This document shows positions 34,258 through 41,363 of a DNA stretch of 49,335 nt, piece by piece. The DNA is taken from the NCBI GenBank assembly GCA_964407285.1, contig CAYOVG010000010.1, forward strand, positions 1 through 49,335. Reading direction: 5' to 3'. A model generated the notes under the pieces. The model searched no databases, had not been told where the DNA came from, and saw only the letters and a list, made by a program, of their open reading frames with translations. Numbering within the stretch: position 1 is the stretch's first letter; the number at the start of each line of letters is the position of its first letter. The translations under genes were made by a program, and so were the position numbers. This DNA comes from CAYOVG01 sp964407285 (GTDB taxonomy: Bacteria > Desulfobacterota > Syntrophobacteria > Syntrophobacterales > Syntrophobacteraceae).

Positions 34258-35026
34258 CGAGGCATTCCTCCATAGTTTTGTACTTCCAGGCGATTCTCAG
34301 GAATTCGCCCGAGTACTGCACGATAAAATGACCGCTGAAAGACACCTTCTCAAGCTCCCGAACGACATCGCGCGGCTCCAACCCGAACAGCGCCCAGTCG
34401 GAATTTCCCAGGATGGCGTTGTCGCCGAGCCCCCGGAAATGAAGTTCATGAGAGAGATAAAGCGCGGTCAACGGCGAAATCACGAAGGGCAAGATCTCCC
34501 TTTCTCCCCGGCGGATCGGCGTCACCAGATCAAAATCCTCAAGGCAACCAAGGAGATATCTGGCCACTTTGATATTCACCGCAGGGGACCATCGCCTGTC
34601 GATGCATCCCTTGTTGACCGCCGCTTCCAGAAAAACCAGGGCGTCATCCCTCTCTAAACAGGTTGCCCCGGAGGCGTGCTTTTGCCAGTAAACTTCACAT
34701 ATGAAGTCGCGCAATATCGGGTTGGCCCTGGCCGTGTATATGAGAAAGAGCTGCGACAGCCGGCTTACCGGTATCGAGAGCGAGATGAGGCGCTTGAGGT
34801 ACAGCGCGGGACGGCCCTCATCCACCAGGTAACGGCCGGCGAAGACCCGCTTGACGAGATCTCTCGTCCTTAACGCGGTCGCCCTGGATAGAGCTCCTTT
34901 CTTCAATACTTCCGACACCAGTTCCGGCGCCGTCATATGAGGCTCCCAGACATCGAGTATCGCCAGCGTCTCGGGGATTATCCCCTGCCCTTTGGACAAC
35001 CCTGCCGTATAGGTCCGTTCGGCCAT
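34229..35026 (-). CDS. brxA: BREX protein BrxA (DUF1819)
   Basis: 265 residues from ATG 35024-35026 (MAERTYTAGLSKGQGI). The DUF1819/BrxA family signature is seen in ALRTRDLVKRVFAGRYL, the IYTARANPILRDFICEVYW segment, and LGCLEDFDLVTPIRRGERE followed by LSHELHFRGLGDNAILGNSDWALFGL. BrxA is a NusB-fold-like small DNA-binding protein in BREX. The frame could be read from 35077, but that would overlap the brxE end; the ATG two bases after the brxE stop is preferred. Overlaps brxB by 29 bases at its 3' end. Confidence 0.92.
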   Translation of the reverse strand: MAERTYTAGLSKGQGIIPETLAILDVWEPHMTAPELVSEVLKKGALSRATALRTRDLVKRVFAGRYLVDEGRPALYLKRLISLSIPVSRLSQLFLIYTARANPILRDFICEVYWQKHASGATCLERDDALVFLEAAVNKGCIDRRWSPAVNIKVARYLLGCLEDFDLVTPIRRGEREILPFVISPLTALYLSHELHFRGLGDNAILGNSDWALFGLEPRDVVRELEKVSFSGHFIVQYSGEFLRIAWKYKTMEECLDGFVASSGF

Positions 35027-35027
35027 A

Positions 35028-35519
35028 TCAATCCATGGTGAAGTAAGGGAAAGTCTGCTTTCCCGACGTAAACGCACAAAAATACTGCATGGACATCTCC
35101 CGGATGGCTAAATCGCTCATCAGCGTACCGAGAGCGCCCACCTGAACCGGTCCTTCGGCAACGTCCACCAGTTTTCCGGCAAGCCGTTCAAGGCAACCCA
35201 ACGCACTGTCCTTTGTCTCGATGTCCACCAGGAATCGAGCGTAATCAACGTTCAACAGCTCGAGATGCAGTTTTTCCTCGGTCATGGAGGGCAATCGAAA
35301 GAGATGAAAAACGCGCCCCCTCCCGATACGCTTATCGTGAAGCTGCTTCGCAGCCTCCGTAACCGAATGGACTCCGGCGCTGAAAGCCGAACGGGGGAAA
35401 TTGATCTCCAGGAATTTCAACCCGGTTCCATTCAGGAAGGAGGTATCCCACCAATTGAACTGATTTTTCTCGCCCAGATATCCGACCAGGATTCTAAGCT
35501 GCAAGAAGTTATCGATCAC
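35028..35519 (-). CDS. brxE: BrxE family protein
   Basis: 163 residues. LQLRILVGYLGEKNQFNWWDTSF, LKFLEINFPRSAF and GVHSVTEAAKQLHDKRIGRG are typical of the BrxE family, a small protein defined from type 6 BREX loci. Its biochemical role is not known. First gene of the operon; it ends one base before the brxA start codon. The operon promoter must lie upstream of 35519, in the 531-bp gap that separates it from the divergent peptidase gene. Finding brxE with brxL but without brxD and brxHI is unusual. Confidence 0.88.
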   Translation of the reverse strand: MIDNFLQLRILVGYLGEKNQFNWWDTSFLNGTGLKFLEINFPRSAFSAGVHSVTEAAKQLHDKRIGRGRVFHLFRLPSMTEEKLHLELLNVDYARFLVDIETKDSALGCLERLAGKLVDVAEGPVQVGALGTLMSDLAIREMSMQYFCAFTSGKQTFPYFTMD

Positions 35520-36050
35520 GATAGGCTGCCTCCATCTCCCCTTTATGCTCCCATTCAGTTGAACCGAATCGCGTTTATCCTCAAAGGTGTCTCACGGTTT
35601 CTATCATTCAAGATGCATACCACATCAGAAAGCAACTTCATACCCATATTACTCAGAAGGCGCATATCTGATGTTTTGATCCACCCGGCAATTCTCCAGT
35701 TCCTGATTCTATTTGATCCGAACACCTCTGTCGCCGGGATTCAGTTCGGCGGCAGAACTGGCATTAAGCTTGCTTATTTCGGAAACGCACGACACCAAAG
35801 ACGATTACATAAAAATAGCGGCCCGGTCCTGCCGGCTGCACGCCGGGCAGGCATTTTCATTTTTTTCAAAAGTGCCGCCCCCTGCATGGCAATACCATAT
35901 CACCATTGCGTATTCAAGTTGAACACGGCACGGGAAGGGGAGGTTTGCGCAGGTCATTCCACATGCGGGAAATCACGTCTCATATAGTATCCGAACTAAT
36001 AGTGAATTGCCGTTTTTTCTATGATCAGGCATTCATTGGGAGGAGTAAGA
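35520..36050. other. Intergenic region between BREX operon and M41-like peptidase gene
   Basis: 531 bp without a convincing gene. It is AT-richer than its surroundings around 35600-35800, and should hold the BREX promoter on the - strand and the peptidase promoter on the + strand. I could not place either with confidence. The clear element is the terminator-like hairpin at 35828-35868. Confidence 0.5.
35828..35868 (+). terminator. Orphan rho-independent terminator
   Basis: CCTGCCGGC (35828-35836) pairs with GCCGGGCAGG (35842-35851) with one bulged base over a 5-base loop, followed by CATTTTCATTTTTTTC. This is a strong terminator on the + strand, yet no + strand gene ends nearby: upstream + strand DNA is the opposite strand of brxE and the intergenic gap. 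It may end a small RNA or a decayed gene. Confidence 0.7.
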
Positions 36051-36572
36051 ATGGATTTGCGTGAAGAATTCATTGTGGCATTGCACGAAGGCGGGCACAG
36101 TGTTATGGCCTCCTTTTTCAATCGTGGTCCGGTTTACGTTTGCATCTATCCCGATGAGGCGGACCCTTCCGTTACGATAGGAAGAACCGACAGCCTGACG
36201 GGACTGGAGGAACATGAGATCTGCCCGAGAAACATACATGAATGCGTCATGGTTGCACTCGCGGGGAGTATGGCGGAAATCCTCTATTGTGGAAGCTCCG
36301 GCGGATTTGACGATGATGTGGAGGATGCGCTTGCCGATCTTCGCCTGTTCAATCCTCTGGCGAATTTTGACGACCTTCGCGAGCACGTGTGGGAATGCCA
36401 GCAAATCCTGGCCGACCCGATCATTTGGGGAAAGGTGTTATCGCTTGCTGAAGCACTTTACGAGCGTAGAGAGCTTTCAGGCGTAGAAGCTCAGGGAATT
36501 GTCCAAACGTGCGAGAGACTTGAATTTCCTGAATTTGAACCGTCACGTCTGCGGATCGCCTCAAGAGATTAG
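36051..36572 (+). CDS. Stand-alone M41-like zinc peptidase
   Basis: 173 residues from ATG 36051, with GGGAGGAG seven bases upstream. The zinc motif ALHEGGHSVMA (His12, Glu13, His16; HExxH) resembles the peptidase domain of FtsH (ALHEAGHAVA). The following VMVALAGSMAEILYCGSSGG with FDDDVEDALADL corresponds to the second helix pair and the third metal ligand (Asp) of M41 enzymes. There is no AAA domain or membrane segment. Such stand-alone M41-like proteins are scattered in bacterial genomes with unknown targets. It is divergent from the BREX operon and could belong to the same defence island, but nothing in the sequence proves this. Confidence 0.8.
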   Translation: MDLREEFIVALHEGGHSVMASFFNRGPVYVCIYPDEADPSVTIGRTDSLTGLEEHEICPRNIHECVMVALAGSMAEILYCGSSGGFDDDVEDALADLRLFNPLANFDDLREHVWECQQILADPIIWGKVLSLAEALYERRELSGVEAQGIVQTCERLEFPEFEPSRLRIASRD

Positions 36573-36673
36573 AGTCCAATGTGGCTTGCTTAACGGAAAT
36601 AGAGGTGTTAGATTTTTGACGACCTATTCTGGACTTGATTTAAAGAACCCCACTGCAGGTAGCTGCGGAGCGG

Positions 36674-38866
36674 CTACTTCAGCTCCCCCGAAATCCGCTC
36701 CCGAAGCAGCGTAAATCGTTTGAGCATCTTGTCGTTTCGGACGGCCATGGCCAGCGCCTTTTTCGTCCCTACGACCACGACCAGCTTCTTCCCCCGCGTG
36801 ATGGCGGTGTAGAGGAGGTTTCGCTGCAGCATGACGTAGTGCTGCGTCAGGACCGGGACCACCACGGCGGGATATTCGCTCCCCTGGGATTTATGCACGC
36901 TGATGGCGTACGCGTGGACCAGTTCATCCAGTTCCGAAAAGTCGTAGGGGACCTCCCGCCCGTCGATCTCGACACGGACTTCCTGGTTTTCGGTATCGAT
37001 ACTCGCTATGCGCCCCAGGTCCCCGTTGAACACGTCCTTGTCGTAGTTGTTGCGGACCTGCATGACCTTGTCGCGCAACCGGAAGACCACTCCTCCCCTC
37101 TCGATGCACTGCTTCTGAGGGTTCAGAGCTTCCTGCAGCACGCTGTTGAGCCGCCGCGCGCCGATGGCCCCCTTGTGCATGGGGCTCAGCACCTGGATGT
37201 CCTCGACCGGATCGAGGCCGAACCGGGCCGGGATGCGCTCCTTGCAGAGCTTCACGATGATGCCGACCACATCCTCGGGGTCTTCCTTCTCGATGAAGTA
37301 GAAATCCAGCAACCGGTCCCGGTCCGAATCAGATCCCAGTTTCGGGAACTTGCCCTGCCGCACCAGGTGGGCGCTCACGATGATGCGGCTCGCCCGCGCC
37401 TGCCGGAAGATTTCCGTGAGCCTCACCACGGGGAATTTTTCCGACGCGATGATATCGCCCAGGACATTTCCCGGCCCCACGGAAGGAAGCTGATCCACGT
37501 CCCCCACCAGCACCAGGACGGCGTGCGGGGGAAGCGCCTTCAGCAAGTGGTGCATGAGCAGGTTGTCCAGCATGGAAGCTTCATCGATGATGAAAAGATC
37601 GCCGGAAAGCGGTTTTCGATCGTTTCGCTGGAACCCTCCCTCCTGGGGGCTGAATTCGAGGAGCCGGTGGATGGTCCCCGCCGCGTGCCGCGTGGCTTCG
37701 CTCAACCGTTTGGCCGCCCGCCCCGTGGGGGCGGCGAGCACCACACGCGCCCCGACCTGCCGGTAGATCACGATGATGGCACGGATGAGCGTCGTCTTGC
37801 CGGTGCCCGGCCCCCCCGTGATGACCACCACCTTATCGGTCAGCGCCTGCCGCACGGCGTCCTCCTGCAGGGGAGCCAGCTTTATGGGAAATTTTTCCTT
37901 GAGCCGCCTCAGCGCCTCGTCGGCGTCCACGGTGCGCCGGAGCGGACGCGACGCCTGCAGGTGGAGCAGGCGGACGGCGATCTGCGTTTCCGCTGCGTGA
38001 TACCCTCTCAGGTATATCGCCCGGTCGTCCTTGAAGGCGGCCCGCACGTCTTCGGGGAGCGCCTGGGAAACCATGCGCTGCTCCGCGACCATCCGCTCCA
38101 GGGCGGCGTCCAAGACGGGCTGAGGGATTTCCAGCATTTCCGCGCTCTTCTCCAGGAGCATCCCGGCGGGAACGCAGACATGGCCGTCCTCCGCCGTCTG
38201 ATGAATAGCATGGAGAATCCCCGCTTCGGCCCTCATGGGAGAATCCGAAAGGATGCCCAGGTTCCGGGCGATTTTATCCGCCGTGATGAATCCTATCCCG
38301 GACACGTCCATGGCGAGGCGGTACGGGTTATCCTTCAGGACGGCAAGGGAATCCCCCCCGTAGTGCTTGAATATGCGGGTGGCGTAAGAGGAACTCACGC
38401 TGTGGGACTGCAGGAAAACCATGAGTTCCCGTATTTCCTTCTGTTCCGTCCAAGCTTTGCGAATCCGCTCGATGCGGTAGGGCCCCACCCCTTCGATCTC
38501 TTTGAGCCGCCCCACATCCAGGTCGATGACATCGAGGGTCTGTACTCCGAAACGCTCCACGATGCGCGCGGCCATCACCGGCCCGATGCCCCTGACGAGC
38601 CCCGAACCCAGGTAGCGCCGGATGCCCTCCACCGTGGAGGGGGCGACCGTTTCGTAACGTTCCACAACAAACTGCTCCCCATACCGGGGATGCATCTCCC
38701 AGGTTCCCTCCATGGACAGCACTTCGCCGGGAGTCACGGAAATAAAATTGCCGACGGCGCTCACCAGGTCCCGGCGGCCCGGCGCTTTCACCTTGATGAC
38801 ACAGTACCCGCTCTCCTCCCCGGCGAAGGTGATCCTTTCTATCGAACCCTTAAGTCTATCAGGCAT
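36674..38866 (-). CDS. recD2: RecD2-type 5'-3' DNA helicase
   Basis: 730 residues. The N-terminal OB-like region (LKGSIERITFAGEESGYCVIKVKAP) and helix-hairpin-helix repeats (YLGSGLVRGIGPVMAARIVE, LKEIEGVGPYRIERI) are typical of the RecD2/TraA group, which lacks RecB and RecC. The helicase core has Walker A ITGGPGTGKTT, Walker B LFIIDEASMLD, GDVDQLPSVGPG, and the C-terminal UvrD-like AISVHKSQGSEYPAVVVP with LLYTAITRGKKLV. It acts in DNA repair and recombination, unwinding 5'-3' from single-stranded DNA. Monocistronic. It neighbours the defence locus but is a common housekeeping gene. Length is normal (about 720-800). Confidence 0.95.
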   Translation of the reverse strand: MPDRLKGSIERITFAGEESGYCVIKVKAPGRRDLVSAVGNFISVTPGEVLSMEGTWEMHPRYGEQFVVERYETVAPSTVEGIRRYLGSGLVRGIGPVMAARIVERFGVQTLDVIDLDVGRLKEIEGVGPYRIERIRKAWTEQKEIRELMVFLQSHSVSSSYATRIFKHYGGDSLAVLKDNPYRLAMDVSGIGFITADKIARNLGILSDSPMRAEAGILHAIHQTAEDGHVCVPAGMLLEKSAEMLEIPQPVLDAALERMVAEQRMVSQALPEDVRAAFKDDRAIYLRGYHAAETQIAVRLLHLQASRPLRRTVDADEALRRLKEKFPIKLAPLQEDAVRQALTDKVVVITGGPGTGKTTLIRAIIVIYRQVGARVVLAAPTGRAAKRLSEATRHAAGTIHRLLEFSPQEGGFQRNDRKPLSGDLFIIDEASMLDNLLMHHLLKALPPHAVLVLVGDVDQLPSVGPGNVLGDIIASEKFPVVRLTEIFRQARASRIIVSAHLVRQGKFPKLGSDSDRDRLLDFYFIEKEDPEDVVGIIVKLCKERIPARFGLDPVEDIQVLSPMHKGAIGARRLNSVLQEALNPQKQCIERGGVVFRLRDKVMQVRNNYDKDVFNGDLGRIASIDTENQEVRVEIDGREVPYDFSELDELVHAYAISVHKSQGSEYPAVVVPVLTQHYVMLQRNLLYTAITRGKKLVVVVGTKKALAMAVRNDKMLKRFTLLRERISGELK

Positions 38867-38933
38867 CTCCGTCCCGCTTCACAAATCCCGCCGCGCAGCC
38901 GCGGTGAAACAACAAAAAAACCTCAATATCCTT

Positions 38934-38961
38934 TTGACAATCCCACTGTGAATGTTAAAAT
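38934..38961 (+). promoter_or_regulatory. Sigma-70-type promoter
   Basis: TTGACA at 38934-38939 and TAAAAT at 38956-38961, spaced by 16 bases. It is 107 bp upstream of the small basic protein gene and points toward it. This is the best promoter match in the window. Confidence 0.7.
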
Positions 38962-39068
38962 AACCCAGAATACGGGTGCATGAGAAGCATGGAACGATGC
39001 CCGTGTTCGGTATTGCACCAACGTGTCAACCGTCATACATCCACCTACTTGAGGGGAGAAGGTCTCTA

Positions 39069-39305
39069 ATGTCACTTTATATCAAAACGGAAGATTACCG
39101 CAAGTATGGAATCAACAAGTATTCAGATCTGGCGAACATTCGGGCCGTGGTGCAAAAAGAGTTGAATATAGATCCGCTTTTCGTTTCTTTTGTAAACAAG
39201 AATGAATATATTCGCGTTGACTTTTTGAGGCCTCGTTCGTCCTTTAGATCCAGGAGGCAACGCGCCCAGAGACGCAGTTCCAGAAACCGGCAACAGGCTG
39301 AATAG
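39069..39305 (+). CDS. Small basic protein of unknown function
   Basis: 78 residues from ATG 39069, with GGGGAGAAGG upstream. The N-terminal two thirds (MSLYIKTEDYRKYGINKYSD, then DLANIRAVVQKELNI) look like a small alpha/beta domain. The last 25 residues are a run of Arg, Ser and Gln (RPRSSFRSRRQRAQRRSSR), which suggests RNA or DNA binding. I do not recognise the family. It has its own sigma-70-type promoter (38934-38961) and a strong terminator directly after the stop, so it is a monocistronic, probably well-expressed gene. The frame can be read from 38976, but that part looks like leader sequence. Confidence 0.8.
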   Translation: MSLYIKTEDYRKYGINKYSDLANIRAVVQKELNIDPLFVSFVNKNEYIRVDFLRPRSSFRSRRQRAQRRSSRNRQQAE

Positions 39306-39307
39306 AG

Positions 39308-39335
39308 GCGCCCTCGCGGGTGCTTTCTTTTTTCT
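39308..39335 (+). terminator. Rho-independent terminator
   Basis: GCGCCC (39308-39313) and GGGTGC (39318-39323, one G-T pair) with a TCGC loop, followed by TTTCTTTTTT. Three bases after the stop codon of the small basic protein gene. Confidence 0.85.
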
Positions 39336-39517
39336 GCATCTATCCCTCTTTTGCAGGCGATTTCAGTTCTTATATTGCTCTCGTAATTCCGCCCGCGCCT
39401 CCCGTTCTTCAGGATTTCCGGCGTCGCGGCGGACCGCGGATACGCTCCGCATGAACCCGGACACCGTACGCGACGGCTCGGCGGCAGACTACTTCTTACG
39501 ATGATGGTGGAGGCAGC

Positions 39518-40321
39518 GTGATAGATTTGGGATTCCTGGAGGATACTGCCAGGGAAGCGGGAAAAATCGTCCTCGATGTCTATGGGACATCGTTTACCGT
39601 GCAGACCAAGGAGGACCGGTCTCCTCTCACCCAGGCCGATATGCGTTCACACGAGTTCATCACGCGGGAGCTTAAGACGCGCTACCCCGACATTCCCGTC
39701 CTCTCCGAGGAAGGGAAGGAGATTCCCTACTCCGTGCGGCGGGAATGGTCCCGGTTCTGGCTTGTGGACCCCCTGGACGGAACGAAGGAATTCGTTAAGA
39801 GAAACGGTGAGTTCACCATCAATATCGCCCTGGTGGAGGAGCGCGCGCCGGTGGTCGGCGTAATCTACGTTCCCGTTGCGGACGTGCTCTGCGTGGCCGA
39901 TACCCGGCAAGGATGCTGGGAAGTCGGCGCCGACGGCGCCCGCCGCCCCCTCCGCATGGCCGCCCATCGACCGGGTACGCCGGTGAGAGTCGTGAAGAGC
40001 CGCTCTCATCCCTCCTCGAAGCTCGAAGCTTTGCTCGACCGCCTTCCCTCCTATGAAATCATAAAGAAAGGGAGCGCTCTCAAGTTTTGCGTAATGGCCG
40101 CCGGCGGGGCGGACTTCTACCCCCGGTTCGGTCCTACGTGGGAGTGGGATACCGCGGCGGGCCAGGCGATCGTCACCGCGGCGGGAGGAATTCTCGTGGG
40201 CTTTGAAGGGGAGCCTTTCACCTACAACAAACCGGACCTCACCAACGGCCCGTTCCTGGTCGCCCCAAGCGTGGAATGGATCAGGGAGATGGGAATTATG
40301 GACGTCGTCGCGGCCCTTTAG
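39518..40321 (+). CDS. 3'(2'),5'-bisphosphate nucleotidase / inositol monophosphatase family (CysQ-like)
   Basis: 267 residues of the inositol monophosphatase superfamily. Metal-binding motifs: PVLSEEGKE (Glu), FWLVDPLDGTKEFVKR (the DPLDGT signature with three Asp/Glu ligands) and WEWDTAAGQAIV near the C-terminus. The KEFVKRNGEFTINIALV pattern is closer to CysQ than to IMPase, so the likely substrate is 3'-phosphoadenosine 5'-phosphate, the by-product of sulfotransferase or PAPS reactions. It starts at GTG 39518 with GGAGG six bases upstream (39508-39512). Monocistronic by spacing. The choice between PAP and inositol phosphate cannot be made from sequence alone. Confidence 0.88.
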   Translation: MIDLGFLEDTAREAGKIVLDVYGTSFTVQTKEDRSPLTQADMRSHEFITRELKTRYPDIPVLSEEGKEIPYSVRREWSRFWLVDPLDGTKEFVKRNGEFTINIALVEERAPVVGVIYVPVADVLCVADTRQGCWEVGADGARRPLRMAAHRPGTPVRVVKSRSHPSSKLEALLDRLPSYEIIKKGSALKFCVMAAGGADFYPRFGPTWEWDTAAGQAIVTAAGGILVGFEGEPFTYNKPDLTNGPFLVAPSVEWIREMGIMDVVAAL

Positions 40322-40359
40322 TCGATCTCATGTCATGGACCGGCTATCGAGTTCGAGTG

Positions 40360-40377
40360 CATGGGACCGGTCCCATG
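40360..40377. repeat. Perfect 18-bp palindrome between convergent genes
   Basis: CATGGGACCGGTCCCATG is a perfect dyad with no spacer, 39 bp after the CysQ-like gene. A second, imperfect dyad (GTGGGTG ... CACCCAC) follows at about 40393-40421. Neither has a T-run. Together they may act as a bidirectional terminator or transcript end in the 119-bp gap between convergent genes. Confidence 0.45.
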
Positions 40378-40440
40378 GCTGTGGAGCATCTCGTGGGTGG
40401 TGCTGCAGCCGCCACACCCACGAAACGGTATCGTCCCCCT

Positions 40441-41241
40441 TTACGGCAGCCCATAGATGCCTGGACGGCGGTCCTCAAAACATGGAATGCGCCTGCGGAA
40501 GTCGTCCATATCCTCCTGCCTGAGCCCTTCGGCCACGACCAGGTTTTCCGCGTTCCCCCCTTCAGCGAGCACCTCGCCCACGGGAGAAACGACGGCGGAC
40601 GCCCCGCCGAAGGTCATGCCGCTTTGCGCGTCGCGTCCACAGCCGTTGCACCCGATGGCGAACATCTGGTTTTCCAGTGCCCTGCTCCGCAGGAGAAGCG
40701 ACCAGTGATCGACTCTCGCGGCAGGCCACAGGGCCGAGACGCACAGGAACCGCGCCCCGTCCAGAGCCAGTCTCCGGGCCAGTTCGGGAAAACGAAGATC
40801 ATAACAGATCATGAGCCCCAGCCGTCCCACCGCCGTTTCGCAAACCACGGGGTCATCCCCACGGCCGAAGTGGAGGTCCTCTTCGTGAGGCGAAAACAGG
40901 TGCATCTTGCGATACCTGCCCGCGATTTCTCCAGTGACGTCCACGGCGAAACTGGTGTTGTAGACCGTTCCCCCTTCACTCCGGACCTCGGGGAGGCTCC
41001 CCACGAGCACCACTTCATATCGCCGGGCCAGTTCCCGCAACTCCTCGACCATGGCGGGCGTCCTCTCAGCCATGGAACGTAGCTTCGGGTAATCGAACCC
41101 GCAGGACCACATCTCGGGAAGGACCAGCAGTCCGCCGCCGCCCTCCGAAAAGGAGCGCGCCGCGGCTTCGATCTTTTTCAGGTTCTCCCCGGGTTCCCCC
41201 GTTACGACTTCAATCTGGCTGCAGCCCGCCTTGATTTCCAT
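40441..41241 (-). CDS. Nitrilase-superfamily carbon-nitrogen hydrolase
   Basis: 266 residues from ATG 41239-41241 (MEIKAGCSQIEVVTGEP). The Glu-Lys-Cys triad is visible: Glu43 in LLVLPEMWSCGFD, Lys112 in GRYRKMHLF and Cys146 in LMICYDLRFPEL. The enzymes hydrolyse amides of small molecules such as omega-amides (alpha-ketoglutaramate) or N-carbamoyl amines. The pattern (EMWSCGFDYP, CYDLRFPELARRLA) fits the omega-amidase/NitFhit branch but cannot settle the substrate. AAGGA lies about 10 bases before the start; an upstream in-frame ATG would add a segment without family character. Converges with the CysQ-like gene. Confidence 0.88.
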   Translation of the reverse strand: MEIKAGCSQIEVVTGEPGENLKKIEAAARSFSEGGGGLLVLPEMWSCGFDYPKLRSMAERTPAMVEELRELARRYEVVLVGSLPEVRSEGGTVYNTSFAVDVTGEIAGRYRKMHLFSPHEEDLHFGRGDDPVVCETAVGRLGLMICYDLRFPELARRLALDGARFLCVSALWPAARVDHWSLLLRSRALENQMFAIGCNGCGRDAQSGMTFGGASAVVSPVGEVLAEGGNAENLVVAEGLRQEDMDDFRRRIPCFEDRRPGIYGLP

Positions 41242-41363
41242 ACACCGGTTTCCTTCCATCCAAAAGAATCGCTTCCAAAACGCAAATGCCGAAACTGCGG
41301 CCCCCGCAAGAACCACCCGCGGGATATCCACCGAAGTTTGCCATAGCGTCTACTGCTTGACAG

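Larger units (their letters stand above)
19858..35519 (-). other. BREX phage-defence operon with split pglX and added small genes
   Basis: Twelve same-strand genes with short gaps or overlaps: brxE, brxA, brxB, brxC, pglX 5' half, DUF4160, DUF2442, pglX 3' half, DUF104-like, a small unknown gene, pglZ, brxL. BREX systems methylate host DNA at one adenine with PglX and block phage replication. The set brxA-B-C-pglX-pglZ-brxL defines type 1; brxE is otherwise a mark of type 6, and brxD and brxHI are absent, so the locus is a mixed type. It lies between trmO and recD2, ordinary chromosomal genes, which fits insertion of a defence island. Confidence 0.93.

Noticed and set aside
35265..35987. A 240-codon + strand frame overlapping brxE and the BREX upstream gap
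   Set aside because: Half of it is the opposite strand of brxE and the rest has no domain or ribosome site; the hairpin at 35828-35868 lies inside it.
36839..38983. A 714-codon open frame opposite recD2
   Set aside because: Mirror of the RecD2 frame in GC-rich DNA; translation has no recognisable fold.
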